A stretch of DNA of 64,000 nucleotides from Schumannella sp. 10F1B-5-1 (GTDB lineage Bacteria; Actinomycetota; Actinomycetes; Actinomycetales; Microbacteriaceae). A program made the translations under genes and the position numbers. Numbering within the stretch: the stretch's first letter is position 1; each line of letters begins with the position of its first letter. Below are positions 1 to 8,547 of this stretch, piece after piece. Where the stretch lies: assembly GCF_006517535.1 (NCBI RefSeq), contig NZ_VHQH01000002.1, forward strand, positions 62,001 through 126,000. Reading direction: 5' to 3'. The notes under the pieces were generated by a model, which was not told the DNA's origin, made no database searches, and saw only the letters and a program-made list of their open reading frames with translations.

Positions 1-688
1 CGTCGGTGAACGGGTGGATGGATTCGAACTGAGCGTGAGCGATAGCGGCCTGCACGAAGACCGGGATGTCGTCGCGGTTGACGTAGGCGATCAGGTCGTC
101 GAGGTATCCCTTCACGAGTTCGTGCGGGGGTGGTACGTGGATCGCGTTCCGCGGAGAGAAGTCGCTCCCGCCGATCCAGTTCTGCTCTTCTCTGATCCGC
201 CCGGCCCAGTCGCCGTCGAGAGGATCGCTCATCATGAGCGTGTGATGGGCAGAGAGAACTGCGGCGAGCTCGATGCGCCCTGTTCTGCCAGCCTCGTCGA
301 CGAGTTCGGTGAGCGCGTCGGTGGCCGCCACCATGGACACGGCACTCGGGTTGGACTTGATACCACCCAGAGCCTTCGCGAAGTCGGCCACTCCTGCGAC
401 GACGCGCTCGATCTTCGATGACGAGACCGATTCCGTCGCGATGAGGAACCTGCCGAGGGCCCCGAGGTGCTCACCGCCGGCACCTTCGGTATAGGCGATC
501 TCCTGGATGGCGCGCTCACTAGCGCCGACGAGGTCCAGAGGAGGGCGATAGTCGAGGTCGGCGATCATCGGCGGAATCGATGTGATGACTTCCGTTAGCA
601 TCCGGTCTTCGCGCGAGCCGCCGCGTTGCTTCTGGCTCCACGGCCTGGATTCGGAACGGTGAGGTGGCCATTCCGGGCTGCTCACCAT
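1..688 (-). CDS. Fic family protein (N-terminal part, truncated by window edge)
   Basis: Reading the minus strand from ATG at 688 gives 229 codons open to the window edge. The protein has the Fic/DOC N-terminal region and runs into the Fic core: the last residues read FESIHPFTD, the start of the HPFx(D/E)GNGR catalytic loop, whose rest lies outside the window. Fic enzymes usually transfer AMP from ATP to Ser, Thr or Tyr of target proteins. A likely class II autoinhibitory helix is visible at residues 87-95 (SVSSSKIER): it has the S-x3-E core, but Arg95 stands where Gly or Asn is usual. No antitoxin-like partner is visible upstream. Family call is firm; activity and targets are unknown. Confidence 0.85.
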   Translation of the reverse strand, partial: MVSSPEWPPHRSESRPWSQKQRGGSREDRMLTEVITSIPPMIADLDYRPPLDLVGASERAIQEIAYTEGAGGEHLGALGRFLIATESVSSSKIERVVAGVADFAKALGGIKSNPSAVSMVAATDALTELVDEAGRTGRIELAAVLSAHHTLMMSDPLDGDWAGRIREEQNWIGGSDFSPRNAIHVPPPHELVKGYLDDLIAYVNRDDIPVFVQAAIAHAQFESIHPFTD

Positions 689-821
689 GCCACCTCCAGA
701 AACGCGACTACTGAAACAATTATTACTGTTTGATGCCACAAATGCGAGTAAAGACGACGATGGTCGCGTGGGGGCCCGGGCATTCAGCCATGCTCGGCGA
801 GCTGAAACACACCCTGCAAAT

Positions 822-849
822 GAAAAGAGGCCCGGAAAACCGGGCCTCT
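822..849 (-). terminator. Rho-independent terminator of tRNA-Leu
   Basis: A perfect 10-bp stem (AGAGGCCCGG paired with CCGGGCCTCT) around an AAAA loop. On the minus strand it ends in a TTTT run, 48 bases after the tRNA-Leu 3' end. It ends the tRNA transcript before the Fic gene. Confidence 0.85.
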
Positions 850-896
850 CGAGAAGAATCAGAACATCGGGCCGTAAAACCCGACTTCCATTCGCG

Positions 897-980
897 TGCG
901 CGAGGGGGGACTTGAACCCCCACGCCCCGGAGGGCACTGGCACCTGAAGCCAGCGCGTCTGCCAATTCCGCCACTCGCGC
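897..980 (-). tRNA. tRNA-Leu (anticodon CAG)
   Basis: An 84-nt cloverleaf with a long variable arm typical of tRNA-Leu. The 7-bp acceptor stem GCGCGAG/CTCGCGC is perfect. The anticodon stem CTGGC/GCCAG encloses TTCAGGT, giving anticodon CAG. The T-arm contains GGTTCAAGTCC. The 3' CCA is not encoded: the base after the stem is the discriminator A, followed by CGC. Confidence 0.95.
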
Positions 981-1162
981 GCGATGGCCGCGTCACCGCG
1001 ACCAACCGTGCGAGATTATCACAGCGCGACGGGCCCTCCGAACCCGGCGGAGGACCGCATCCACTCGCCGAGCGCAGCGCCAAGCACCACCCGAGGACCC
1101 GCCGAGCACTCCCCCGCTCAGCGTCCGCGCGGCGCGTTCCCGGGTCTCACAAGCCTCACGAC

Positions 1163-1168
1163 TAACAT
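1163..1168 (+). promoter_or_regulatory. Possible -10 element of the fhaA-pknA operon
   Basis: TAACAT fits the actinobacterial TANNNT -10 consensus and lies 33 bases before the fhaA start, in the only gap upstream of the operon. No convincing -35 hexamer is seen, so this is a weak prediction. Confidence 0.35.
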
Positions 1169-1201
1169 CGTGCTGTCCGAGTCGGCCGAACAGGAGCTCC
1201 G

Positions 1202-1891
1202 TTGGGGATTCTCGACAACTTCGAGAAGGGTCTCGAGCGCGTCGTCAACGGCGCGTTCGCGAAGACCTTCAAGAGCGGTCTCCAGCCTCTCGAGGTCACC
1301 GCGGCGCTGCGCCGCGAGCTCGACACGAAGGCCGCCGTGGTCTCGCGCGACCGCATCCTGGTGCCGAACCGCTTCACGGTGCGCCTCGCGCCCGGCGACC
1401 ACCAGCGCATGACGAGCCTCGGGGATGCGCTGGTCGACGAGTTCACGCAGCTGGTGCAGCAGCACGCCACCGCGCAGCATTACAGCTTCGCCGGCGGCAT
1501 CTCGATCGAGCTGCTGCGCGACGACAAGCTCAGCGAGGGCGTCGTGCGCATCGACTCGGGCAGTGTGCAGGGCACGGTGCGCTGGGTTCCGGTGCTCGAC
1601 GTGAACGGCAAGCGCTATCCCCTGAAGAAGTCGCGCACGATCCTGGGCCGCGGCAGCGAGGCCGACGTGCCGGTGGATGACGCGGGCGCCTCGCGCAAGC
1701 ACGTCGAGATCCTCTGGGACGGCACGCGCGGACAGATCAACGACCTCGGCTCGACCAACGGCACGAAGCTGAACGGCTCGCCGCTGAAGCAGGCGGTGCT
1801 GGCGCCCGACTCGGTCATCGACATCGGTCGCACCCGCATCGTGTTCCGCGTTCTCGCGCAGGCCGACGAGCGGTCGGGGGGCCGACGATGA
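1202..1891 (+). CDS. fhaA: FhaA: DUF3662 and FHA domain signalling protein
   Basis: 229 residues. Residues 1-116 match the DUF3662 (FhaA N-terminal) domain, starting MGILDNFEKGLERVVNG. Residues about 145-225 form an FHA phosphothreonine-binding domain with the GRGSEADVPVDD, SRKHVEI and DLGSTNGT signatures. In mycobacteria FhaA binds phosphorylated partners such as MviN and regulates peptidoglycan synthesis (established knowledge). The start is TTG at 1202, chosen because AGGAG lies five bases upstream and no in-frame ATG fits. It is first in an operon with fhaB, pstP, rodA, pbpA and pknA, and its stop overlaps the fhaB start by four bases. The linker is much shorter than in M. tuberculosis FhaA. 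Confidence 0.95.
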   Translation: MGILDNFEKGLERVVNGAFAKTFKSGLQPLEVTAALRRELDTKAAVVSRDRILVPNRFTVRLAPGDHQRMTSLGDALVDEFTQLVQQHATAQHYSFAGGISIELLRDDKLSEGVVRIDSGSVQGTVRWVPVLDVNGKRYPLKKSRTILGRGSEADVPVDDAGASRKHVEILWDGTRGQINDLGSTNGTKLNGSPLKQAVLAPDSVIDIGRTRIVFRVLAQADERSGGRR

Positions 1892-2496
1892 GCGACCTCG
1901 TCCTTCTGATCCTGCGTCTCGGGTTCCTGCTGCTGCTGTGGGTGTTCGTGTTCGCGATCGTCTACGCGCTGCGCTCCGACCTGTTCGGGCAGCGCCCGCG
2001 CAAGAAGGATGCGGCGAGCGCGGCCGGCGGAACGTTCCCCTCCGGTGCGTCGTCGCCGATGAGCGCCGCGCCCAGCGCGAGCGCCGCAAGCGCCGGCTCG
2101 AGTGCCGGAGTCGCCGGCATGGCCGCCGCCGCGGCCGCCGTGCCCACCGCATCCCCCAGCCTGCCGACCGAGGCCGTGACGCCCGGCGGGCGCCCCGGCG
2201 CTGACACGGCCCGCCGCCTGGTCATCACCTCGGGCCCGCGCGAGGGAACCGAGCTCGACCTGCCCGGCGAGCAGCTGGCGATCGGCCGCTCGAGCGAGTC
2301 GGGCCTCGTGATCCGCGACGACTACACCTCGACCCACCACGCGCGGCTGATGCTGTGGAACGACCAGTGGGTGGTGCAAGACCTAGACTCGACGAATGGC
2401 ACGTTCCTCGACGGGCAGCGCGTGACGCTCCCGACGCCCGTGCCGCTCGGCACCCCGGTCACGATCGGGCAGACGACCTTCGAGCTCCGGCGGTAG
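1888..2496 (+). CDS. fhaB: FhaB: membrane-anchored FHA domain protein
   Basis: 202 residues. One membrane segment lies at about residues 4-24 (LVLLILRLGFLLLLWVFVFA), followed by an Ala/Ser/Pro-rich linker. A C-terminal FHA domain occupies about residues 112-200, with IGRSSESGLVI, STHHARL and DLDSTNGTFLDG. This is the FipA/FhaB family encoded next to pstP in actinobacteria, which takes part in Ser/Thr-kinase control of division. The ATGA overlap with fhaA indicates translational coupling. Confidence 0.93.
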   Translation: MSDLVLLILRLGFLLLLWVFVFAIVYALRSDLFGQRPRKKDAASAAGGTFPSGASSPMSAAPSASAASAGSSAGVAGMAAAAAAVPTASPSLPTEAVTPGGRPGADTARRLVITSGPREGTELDLPGEQLAIGRSSESGLVIRDDYTSTHHARLMLWNDQWVVQDLDSTNGTFLDGQRVTLPTPVPLGTPVTIGQTTFELRR

Positions 2497-2500
2497 GCCT

Positions 2501-3739
2501 GTGGCGAACCCCTCCAGCGCGGCCGTCTCGCACGTCGGCAAGATCCGAGCTTCGAACCAGGATTCCGGCTACGTCGGCCCGCACCTGTTCGTCGTCGCCG
2601 ACGGCGTCGGCGGGCACGCCGGAGGCGACGTCGCCAGCGCGATCGCCGCGAAGCGCATCGCCGAGGCCGACCAGGCGTACCCGACCGCGCAGGATGCCGA
2701 GTTCGCGCTGCAGTCGGCCCTGATCGCCGCGAACCAGCTGCTGGCCGAGACCGTGTTCGAGCACTCCGAGCTCACCGGCATGGGCACCACCGTCTCGGCG
2801 CTCGCCCGCGTCGGCGACGAGATGGTCATGGCGCACATCGGCGACTCGCGCGTCTACCTGTTCCGCGACGGCGAGCTGTCGCAGATCAGCGCCGACCACA
2901 CCTTCGTGCAGCGCCTCGTCGACTCGGGCCGCATCACGCCCGAGGAGGCGGCCGTGCATCCGCGCCGCTCGGTGCTGATGCGCGTGCTCGGCGACGTGGA
3001 TGCGGCCCCCGAGATCGACACGATGACGCTGCGCACCCAGCCCGGCGACCGGTGGCTGATCTGCTCCGACGGACTCTCGAGCTACGTGCCCGAAGACCGC
3101 ATCGCGGGCGTGCTGATGCACGTCGGCGACGTGGATGCGGCGGCCTACCGCCTCGTGAAGGAGGCCCTCGACCACGGCGGCCCCGACAACGTGACCGTCG
3201 TGCTGCTCGATATCGAGGAGGGCCCGGGCGAGCCGCATCCGCCGCGCTTCGTCGGCTCGGCCGCGGTGCCGCTGAGCTTCGAGAACGACAACGCGAAGCG
3301 CCCGCTGCGTCTGCCGACGCTGCTGCTGCACCCGCTCAAGGCGACTCAGCCCGATCCGAGCCACTTCGAGCCCGACAGCGAGGACTACCTCGACGAGCTC
3401 ATCGAAGAGGACCGCAAGCGCGCCCGACGGCGCCGGGTGACCTGGCTGGTCATGGTCGGCCTGGCGATCGCGGCGATCGCCGGCGCCTGCCTGGTCGCCT
3501 ACCAGTGGACCCAGTCGCACTACTACGTCGGCGACTACGAGGGCCGCGTCGCGATCTACCGCGGCGTGCAGCAGAACATCGGGCCGATCGCCCTGTCGGA
3601 GCCGACCCAGACGACCACGATCGAGGTCGCCGACCTCAGCCCTGCGCAACGCGACAGCGTGAAGCGCACCATCAGCGCCGACGACTATCAGGATGCGCGC
3701 GACATCGTCGAGCGCCTCGCTGCGGCGGCGGGGGGCTGA
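2501..3739 (+). CDS. pstP: PstP: PP2C-type Ser/Thr protein phosphatase
   Basis: 412 residues from GTG. The PP2C catalytic domain (about residues 1-240) retains the metal-binding motifs: VADGVGGHAGGD, GMGTT, HIGDSRVYLF, SDGLSSYV and GGPDNVTVV. A basic juxtamembrane stretch (RKRARRRR) precedes a single membrane segment at about residues 312-332, and about 80 extracellular residues follow. PstP dephosphorylates PknA, PknB and their substrates (established for mycobacteria). It lies four bases after fhaB and one base before rodA. Confidence 0.96.
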   Translation: MANPSSAAVSHVGKIRASNQDSGYVGPHLFVVADGVGGHAGGDVASAIAAKRIAEADQAYPTAQDAEFALQSALIAANQLLAETVFEHSELTGMGTTVSALARVGDEMVMAHIGDSRVYLFRDGELSQISADHTFVQRLVDSGRITPEEAAVHPRRSVLMRVLGDVDAAPEIDTMTLRTQPGDRWLICSDGLSSYVPEDRIAGVLMHVGDVDAAAYRLVKEALDHGGPDNVTVVLLDIEEGPGEPHPPRFVGSAAVPLSFENDNAKRPLRLPTLLLHPLKATQPDPSHFEPDSEDYLDELIEEDRKRARRRRVTWLVMVGLAIAAIAGACLVAYQWTQSHYYVGDYEGRVAIYRGVQQNIGPIALSEPTQTTTIEVADLSPAQRDSVKRTISADDYQDARDIVERLAAAAGG

Positions 3740-3740
3740 G

Positions 3741-5156
3741 ATGACCGCATCCACCCCCTCGGCAGCCGGCCCGTCGCTCGCGACCGGGCCCGGGCGGATC
3801 GGCGACTTCACCACCAGCATCCGCATCAAGCTGCGCGAGCCCGCGCGGCTGCGCAACATCGAGCTGCCGCTGCTGCTGTTCGCGATCGGACTGTCTGTCG
3901 CGACGATGGCGCTCGTGCAGCTCGGCGCCCAGGGCCAGATCGACGACGGGATGCTCGTGCTGCCGACGGCGCTCGGCGTGCTCGCGCTCGTCGGCCACGT
4001 CGTGCTGCGCATCACCGCCCCCGGCGCCGACCCGTTCCTGCTGCCGATCGCGGTGCTGCTGAACGGCATCGGCATCGCCGAGATCTCGCGCCTCGACATC
4101 GCCAAGGGCCGGCTCGGCTGGGATGCGCTCGCGGTCAAGCAGGTCGCCTACAGCGCCGTCGCGATGATCCTCGCGTTCGTGGTGCTGGCGGGCTTCCGCA
4201 ACATCCGGGTGCTGCAGCGCTACCGCTACATCGCCATGTTCGTCGGCATCGTGCTGCTGCTGCTGCCGATGGCGTTCGACCCGATCAACGGCGCCCGCGT
4301 GTGGGTCACGATCGCGGGCTTCAACTTCCAGCCCGGCGAGCTCGCGAAGATCGCGCTGGCCGTGTTCTTCGCCGGCTACCTGGTGACGGCGCGCGACTCG
4401 CTGTCGATCATCGGGCGGCGGCTCGGGCCGCTGCAGTTCCCGCGCGCCCGCGACCTCGGCCCGATCCTCGTGGTCTGGGCGGTCGCGATGGGCGTGCTGA
4501 TCGTGCAGCGCGACCTCGGCACCTCGCTGCTCTACTTCGGCCTCTTCCTGGTGATGATCTACGTCGCGACGGCACGACTCAGCTGGGTCGTGCTCGGGCT
4601 GACCCTGTTCGTGGGCGGCGCGCTCATCGCCAGCCAGACGCTCGGCTACGTCAACGGCCGCTTCGTGACCTGGCTGGATGCGTTCTCGAACGCCCAGTAC
4701 ACGGCCGACCGCGGCAGCTACCAGGTCGTTCAGGGGCTGTTCGGTCTCGCCGACGGCGGACTGGTCGGCACCGGTCTCGGTCAGGGCCGCCCGCAGATCG
4801 TGCCCGTCGCCGAGAGCGACTTCATCATCCCGAGCCTCGGTGAGGAGCTCGGGCTGATCGGCCTGTTCGCGATCTTCGGCCTCTACCTGCTGATGGTGTC
4901 GCGCGGCCTGCGCATCGGGCACCTCGGCGACGACGACTTCGGCCGCCTGCTCGGCGTGGGCCTGTCGTTCACGATCGCCCTGCAGACCTTCATCGTCGTC
5001 GGCGGCGTGACCCGCGTCATCCCGCTCACCGGTCTGACGACGCCGTTCCTGGCCGCCGGCGGATCGTCGCTGGTCGCGAACTGGATCATCGTGGCCCTGC
5101 TGCTGCGCCTCAGCGACGGCATCCGCCCCGCGAGATTCCCGGGAGGCCGCGCATGA
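3741..5156 (+). CDS. rodA: RodA/FtsW-type SEDS glycosyltransferase
   Basis: 471 residues from ATG 3741, one base after the pstP stop. An in-frame start further upstream at 3693 lies inside pstP and is not needed. The protein has about twelve membrane segments and the SEDS signatures QRDLGTSLLYFGLF, GTGLGQGRP, AESDFIIPSLGEELG and TGLTTPFLAAGGSS. SEDS proteins polymerise lipid II into glycan strands with a class B PBP partner, here pbpA immediately downstream. By synteny with Rv0017c it is called RodA; a function at the septum cannot be excluded from sequence. Confidence 0.93.
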   Translation: MTASTPSAAGPSLATGPGRIGDFTTSIRIKLREPARLRNIELPLLLFAIGLSVATMALVQLGAQGQIDDGMLVLPTALGVLALVGHVVLRITAPGADPFLLPIAVLLNGIGIAEISRLDIAKGRLGWDALAVKQVAYSAVAMILAFVVLAGFRNIRVLQRYRYIAMFVGIVLLLLPMAFDPINGARVWVTIAGFNFQPGELAKIALAVFFAGYLVTARDSLSIIGRRLGPLQFPRARDLGPILVVWAVAMGVLIVQRDLGTSLLYFGLFLVMIYVATARLSWVVLGLTLFVGGALIASQTLGYVNGRFVTWLDAFSNAQYTADRGSYQVVQGLFGLADGGLVGTGLGQGRPQIVPVAESDFIIPSLGEELGLIGLFAIFGLYLLMVSRGLRIGHLGDDDFGRLLGVGLSFTIALQTFIVVGGVTRVIPLTGLTTPFLAAGGSSLVANWIIVALLLRLSDGIRPARFPGGRA

Positions 5157-6610
5157 GCCGCGAACTGCGCCGCGTGAGCATCGTCGTGCTGGCGATGTTC
5201 TGCGCCCTGTTCCTGTCGACGAGCATCATCCAGGTCGGGCAGGCCGACAACCTGCGCAGCGACGGGCGCAACACCCGCACGATCCTGGCGAGCTTCTCGG
5301 CCGAGCGCGGCGACATCATCGTCGACGGCCAGCCGGTCGCGTCGTCGACGCCGGTCGACGACGACTACCAGTTCCTGCGGCAGTACTCCAACGGCCCGCT
5401 CTACGCCTCGGCGACGGGCTACACGATCGTCAACGGCGAGCCGCGCGGGGTCGAGGGGGCGCTCAACCGCGAGCTCGCCGGCACCGCCGACTCGACCTTC
5501 CTCGCCCGCCTCAATGCGATCATCACCGGGCAGGACCCGAAGGGCGCCTCGGTCACCCTCACCCTGGATGCGAACCTGCAGCAGATCGCCTGGGATGCGC
5601 TCGGCGACAAGACCGGCGCGGTCGTCGCCGTCGAGCCGAAGACGGGCCGCATCCTCGCGATGGTGTCGAAGCCCTCGTACGACCCGAACTCGCTCGCCAG
5701 CCACACGCGCTCCGAGGCGCTGGCCGCCTACGACGCGCTCGTGAGCGACCCCTCGAAGCCGCTGCTCAACCGCGCGATCGGCGGCGACCTCTACGCGCCC
5801 GGCTCGACCTTCAAGCTGATCACCACGGCGACCGCGCTCGAGAGCGGCGACTACACCCCCGACAGCGAGTTCCCCAACCCGGGCCAGTACACGCTGACCG
5901 GCACGAGCACGACCATCACGAACTCCGAGGGCGGCTCCTGCGGCGGCGGGGCCACCGCATCCATCGCCACTGCGCTGCGGCTCAGCTGCAACATCCCCTT
6001 CGCTCAGCTCGGCGGCGAGCTCGGCGCGAAGGCCATCCAGACCCAGGCGGAGAGGTTCGGCTTCGGGGATGACGACCTGAACATCCCGCAGCACGTCACC
6101 CCCAGCCAGTACCCGCTCTACCGCGACGCGGCGCAGGTCGAGATGTCGGCGTTCGGCCAGGCCGACGACCGCGTCACCCCGCTGCAGATGGCCATGGTCT
6201 CGGCCGGCATCGCCAACGGCGGCGTCGTCATGAAGCCGAACCTGGTGCAGTCGATCACCGCCCCCGACCTCAGCCCGCTGCAGGAGTTCCAGGCCACGCA
6301 GTACGGGCGCGCGATCAGCCAGGAGACGGCCACCACGATGACCCAGATGATGGTGAACGGCGTCAACAGCGGCGCCGCCAGCAATGCGAGAATCAACGGG
6401 GTCCAGGTCGCCGGCAAGACCGGCACAGCGCAGAACGGCGTCGGCGACCCCTACACGCTCTGGTTCACCGGCTTCGCACCCGCCGACGACCCGCAGATCG
6501 CGGTCGCCGTCGTGGTCGCCGACGGCGGCGGACAGGGACAGAACGGTTTCGGCAACACACTCGCGGCTCCGATCGCGAAGAAGGTCATGGAGGCGGTGGT
6601 GAAGCGATGA
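5153..6610 (+). CDS. pbpA: PbpA: class B penicillin-binding protein (transpeptidase)
   Basis: 485 residues, with an N-terminal membrane segment (VSIVVLAMFCALFLSTSII) and a C-terminal transpeptidase domain. All three active-site motifs are present: STFK with Ser218 and Lys221, SCN at 278-280, and KTG beginning at Lys422. It crosslinks peptidoglycan outside the membrane, acting with the SEDS protein encoded just upstream. The four-base ATGA overlaps with rodA and with the downstream kinase gene imply coupled translation. Confidence 0.95.
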   Translation: MSRELRRVSIVVLAMFCALFLSTSIIQVGQADNLRSDGRNTRTILASFSAERGDIIVDGQPVASSTPVDDDYQFLRQYSNGPLYASATGYTIVNGEPRGVEGALNRELAGTADSTFLARLNAIITGQDPKGASVTLTLDANLQQIAWDALGDKTGAVVAVEPKTGRILAMVSKPSYDPNSLASHTRSEALAAYDALVSDPSKPLLNRAIGGDLYAPGSTFKLITTATALESGDYTPDSEFPNPGQYTLTGTSTTITNSEGGSCGGGATASIATALRLSCNIPFAQLGGELGAKAIQTQAERFGFGDDDLNIPQHVTPSQYPLYRDAAQVEMSAFGQADDRVTPLQMAMVSAGIANGGVVMKPNLVQSITAPDLSPLQEFQATQYGRAISQETATTMTQMMVNGVNSGAASNARINGVQVAGKTGTAQNGVGDPYTLWFTGFAPADDPQIAVAVVVADGGGQGQNGFGNTLAAPIAKKVMEAVVKR

Positions 6611-8352
6611 GACCGACCAGCGGGCTCACCTTCGGCGGTCGATACCAGCTCTCGTCGCGGATCGCGATCGGCGGCATGGGCGAGGTCTGGCAGGCGACCG
6701 ACCTCGTGATCGGGCGCACCGTCGCACTCAAGATCCTCAAAGACGAGTACATGGGCGACCCCGGGTTCCTCGAGCGCTTCCGCGCCGAGGCCCGTCACGC
6801 GGCGCTCGTCAACCACGAGGGCATCGCCAACGTCTACGACTACGGCGAGGAGGAGGGCAGTGCCTACCTCGTCATGGAGCTCGTGCCCGGCGAGGCGCTC
6901 TCGGCCGTGCTCGACCGCGAGCGCGTGCTCTCGACCGACCGCGTGCTCGACATCGCCGCGCAGACGGCATCCGCCCTGCACGCCGCCCACATGGCCGGAC
7001 TCGTGCACCGCGACATCAAGCCCGGCAACCTGCTGATCACGCCCGAGGGCCGGGTCAAGATCACCGACTTCGGCATCGCGCGCATCGCCGACCAGGTGCC
7101 GCTGACCGCGACCGGTCAGGTCATGGGCACGGTGCAGTACCTCTCGCCCGAGCAGGCGAGCGGCCACCCCGCCTCGCCCGCCACCGACGTCTACTCGCTC
7201 GGCATCGTCGCCTACGAGGCCCTCGCCGGCCGCCGCCCGTTCACGGGCGAGTCGCAGGTCGCGATCGCGATGGCGCAGATCAACGAGGCGCCGCCCGAGC
7301 TGCCGGTCACGATCTCCGAGCCGGTGCGCAATCTGGTCTACGCCTGCATCGCCAAGAAGCCCGCCGACCGTCCGGCGAGCGCCGCGCACCTGTCGCGGGC
7401 GGCGCAGGCGCTGCGCCGCGGGGATGTCGCGGGCGCGATCGCCGCGGTGCCGGGCGTCGCGGGCGGCGACCCGGTCGAGATGCTCGGCCAGGCGAACGCC
7501 GGCCAGACGCAGGCGACCCGTGTGCTCACGAGCGCGCAGCCCACGCCGACCTCGACCATCCCGGTCGCCGACGACGAGAAGAAGAAGCGGCATCCGCTCA
7601 TGTGGCCGCTCATCGCGGTCGTCGGCGTGCTGCTGGTCGCGGTGATCGCGATCATCATCGCCCTCGTCATCCGGCCCACGGGCGACGACAGCGCCAACTC
7701 GCCGTCGACCAGCACCTCGAAGTCGGCATCGAAGTCGGCATCGCCGAGCCCGTCGAAGTCGGCGGACGACGGCGTCAGCGTGAATCCCGACGACTACGTC
7801 GGCAAGAACGTCGACGAGGTCTCGCAGGCGCTGACCGACCTCGGCCTCGAGCCCTCGGTCACGGTCTCGGGCGACGCCCCCGACCCCTCGAGCGCCAACA
7901 CGGTCACCCGCGTGAACCCCTACGGCAGCCTCAAGAAGGGCGACGCCGTCACGATCACCGCCTACGGCGACTACCCCGGTCCGAGCGCGCCGCCGGCGCC
8001 GACGAGCAGTTCGACGACGGTGGCCGCCGACGCGCAGTTCACCGTGAACTGGACCGCCTACTCCGGATGCCCGGCCGCCAACCCGCTGGAGCGCTACGTG
8101 TTCAGCGTGTCGGGAGCCACCAGCACGGGTGGCACCGACCTGAGCAACGTCTCCGGCACGTCGACGAGTCTGCAGCTGAAGGCGGCGTCGAGCGGATCGA
8201 TCACGATCACCTACACGGCGGTCTGCTCGGGCATCGCTCCGACGGCCTCGTCGAGCCCGCTGAACATGACCATCACCGCCGGATCCGGGGGCGGTACGAG
8301 CCCCGGCGGCGGAGTGGGTGGCGGCGGCGTGGGCGGCGGCACCGCCGGCTGA
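6607..8352 (+). CDS. pknA: PknA-position Ser/Thr kinase with PASTA and Fn3-like ectodomain
   Basis: 581 residues. The kinase domain spans about residues 10-270: glycine loop IAIGGMGEV, Lys42, HRDIKPGN with Asp136, DFG and the TVQYLSPEQ activation end. A membrane segment lies at about 332-355 and a Ser/Lys-rich spacer follows. The outside part has one PASTA domain (about 393-457), a fibronectin-III-like beta domain with two cysteines (about 458-560) and a Gly-rich tail. Synteny makes it PknA, but mycobacterial PknA has no PASTA domain, so substrate sensing probably differs. It is the last gene of the coupled fhaA operon. Confidence 0.9.
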   Translation: MRPTSGLTFGGRYQLSSRIAIGGMGEVWQATDLVIGRTVALKILKDEYMGDPGFLERFRAEARHAALVNHEGIANVYDYGEEEGSAYLVMELVPGEALSAVLDRERVLSTDRVLDIAAQTASALHAAHMAGLVHRDIKPGNLLITPEGRVKITDFGIARIADQVPLTATGQVMGTVQYLSPEQASGHPASPATDVYSLGIVAYEALAGRRPFTGESQVAIAMAQINEAPPELPVTISEPVRNLVYACIAKKPADRPASAAHLSRAAQALRRGDVAGAIAAVPGVAGGDPVEMLGQANAGQTQATRVLTSAQPTPTSTIPVADDEKKKRHPLMWPLIAVVGVLLVAVIAIIIALVIRPTGDDSANSPSTSTSKSASKSASPSPSKSADDGVSVNPDDYVGKNVDEVSQALTDLGLEPSVTVSGDAPDPSSANTVTRVNPYGSLKKGDAVTITAYGDYPGPSAPPAPTSSSTTVAADAQFTVNWTAYSGCPAANPLERYVFSVSGATSTGGTDLSNVSGTSTSLQLKAASSGSITITYTAVCSGIAPTASSSPLNMTITAGSGGGTSPGGGVGGGGVGGGTAG

Positions 8353-8382
8353 CCCTCGCCGGAGCACCGGCCGACCGATATC

Positions 8383-8420
8383 CGCGGGGTGCGGGGCGCG
8401 AGTGCGCTCCGCACCCCGCG
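8383..8420 (+). terminator. Strong hairpin after pknA
   Basis: A 12-bp stem (CGCGGGGTGCGG with CCGCACCCCGCG) whose loop can itself pair (GCGC-gagt-GCGC). It starts 30 bases after the pknA stop. There is no clear T-run, so it may be a factor-assisted or imperfect terminator. Confidence 0.6.
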
Positions 8421-8547
8421 CCCGGTTAGCCCGCGGATCGCCCCCGCGACGCGCGCACGCATCCAGCCCATCCGGAGCTTGGCGTGGTCGCGTGAGATGA
8501 CGGCTCGACGGCGCGCCGCATCCGTACACGTCGTCGAGGGGGAGCCG

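Noticed and set aside
8389-8547. N-terminal extension of the DUF475-like protein
   Set aside because: The extension is Arg/Pro-rich, overlaps a strong hairpin and lacks a ribosome site, while ATG 8548 has a good one.
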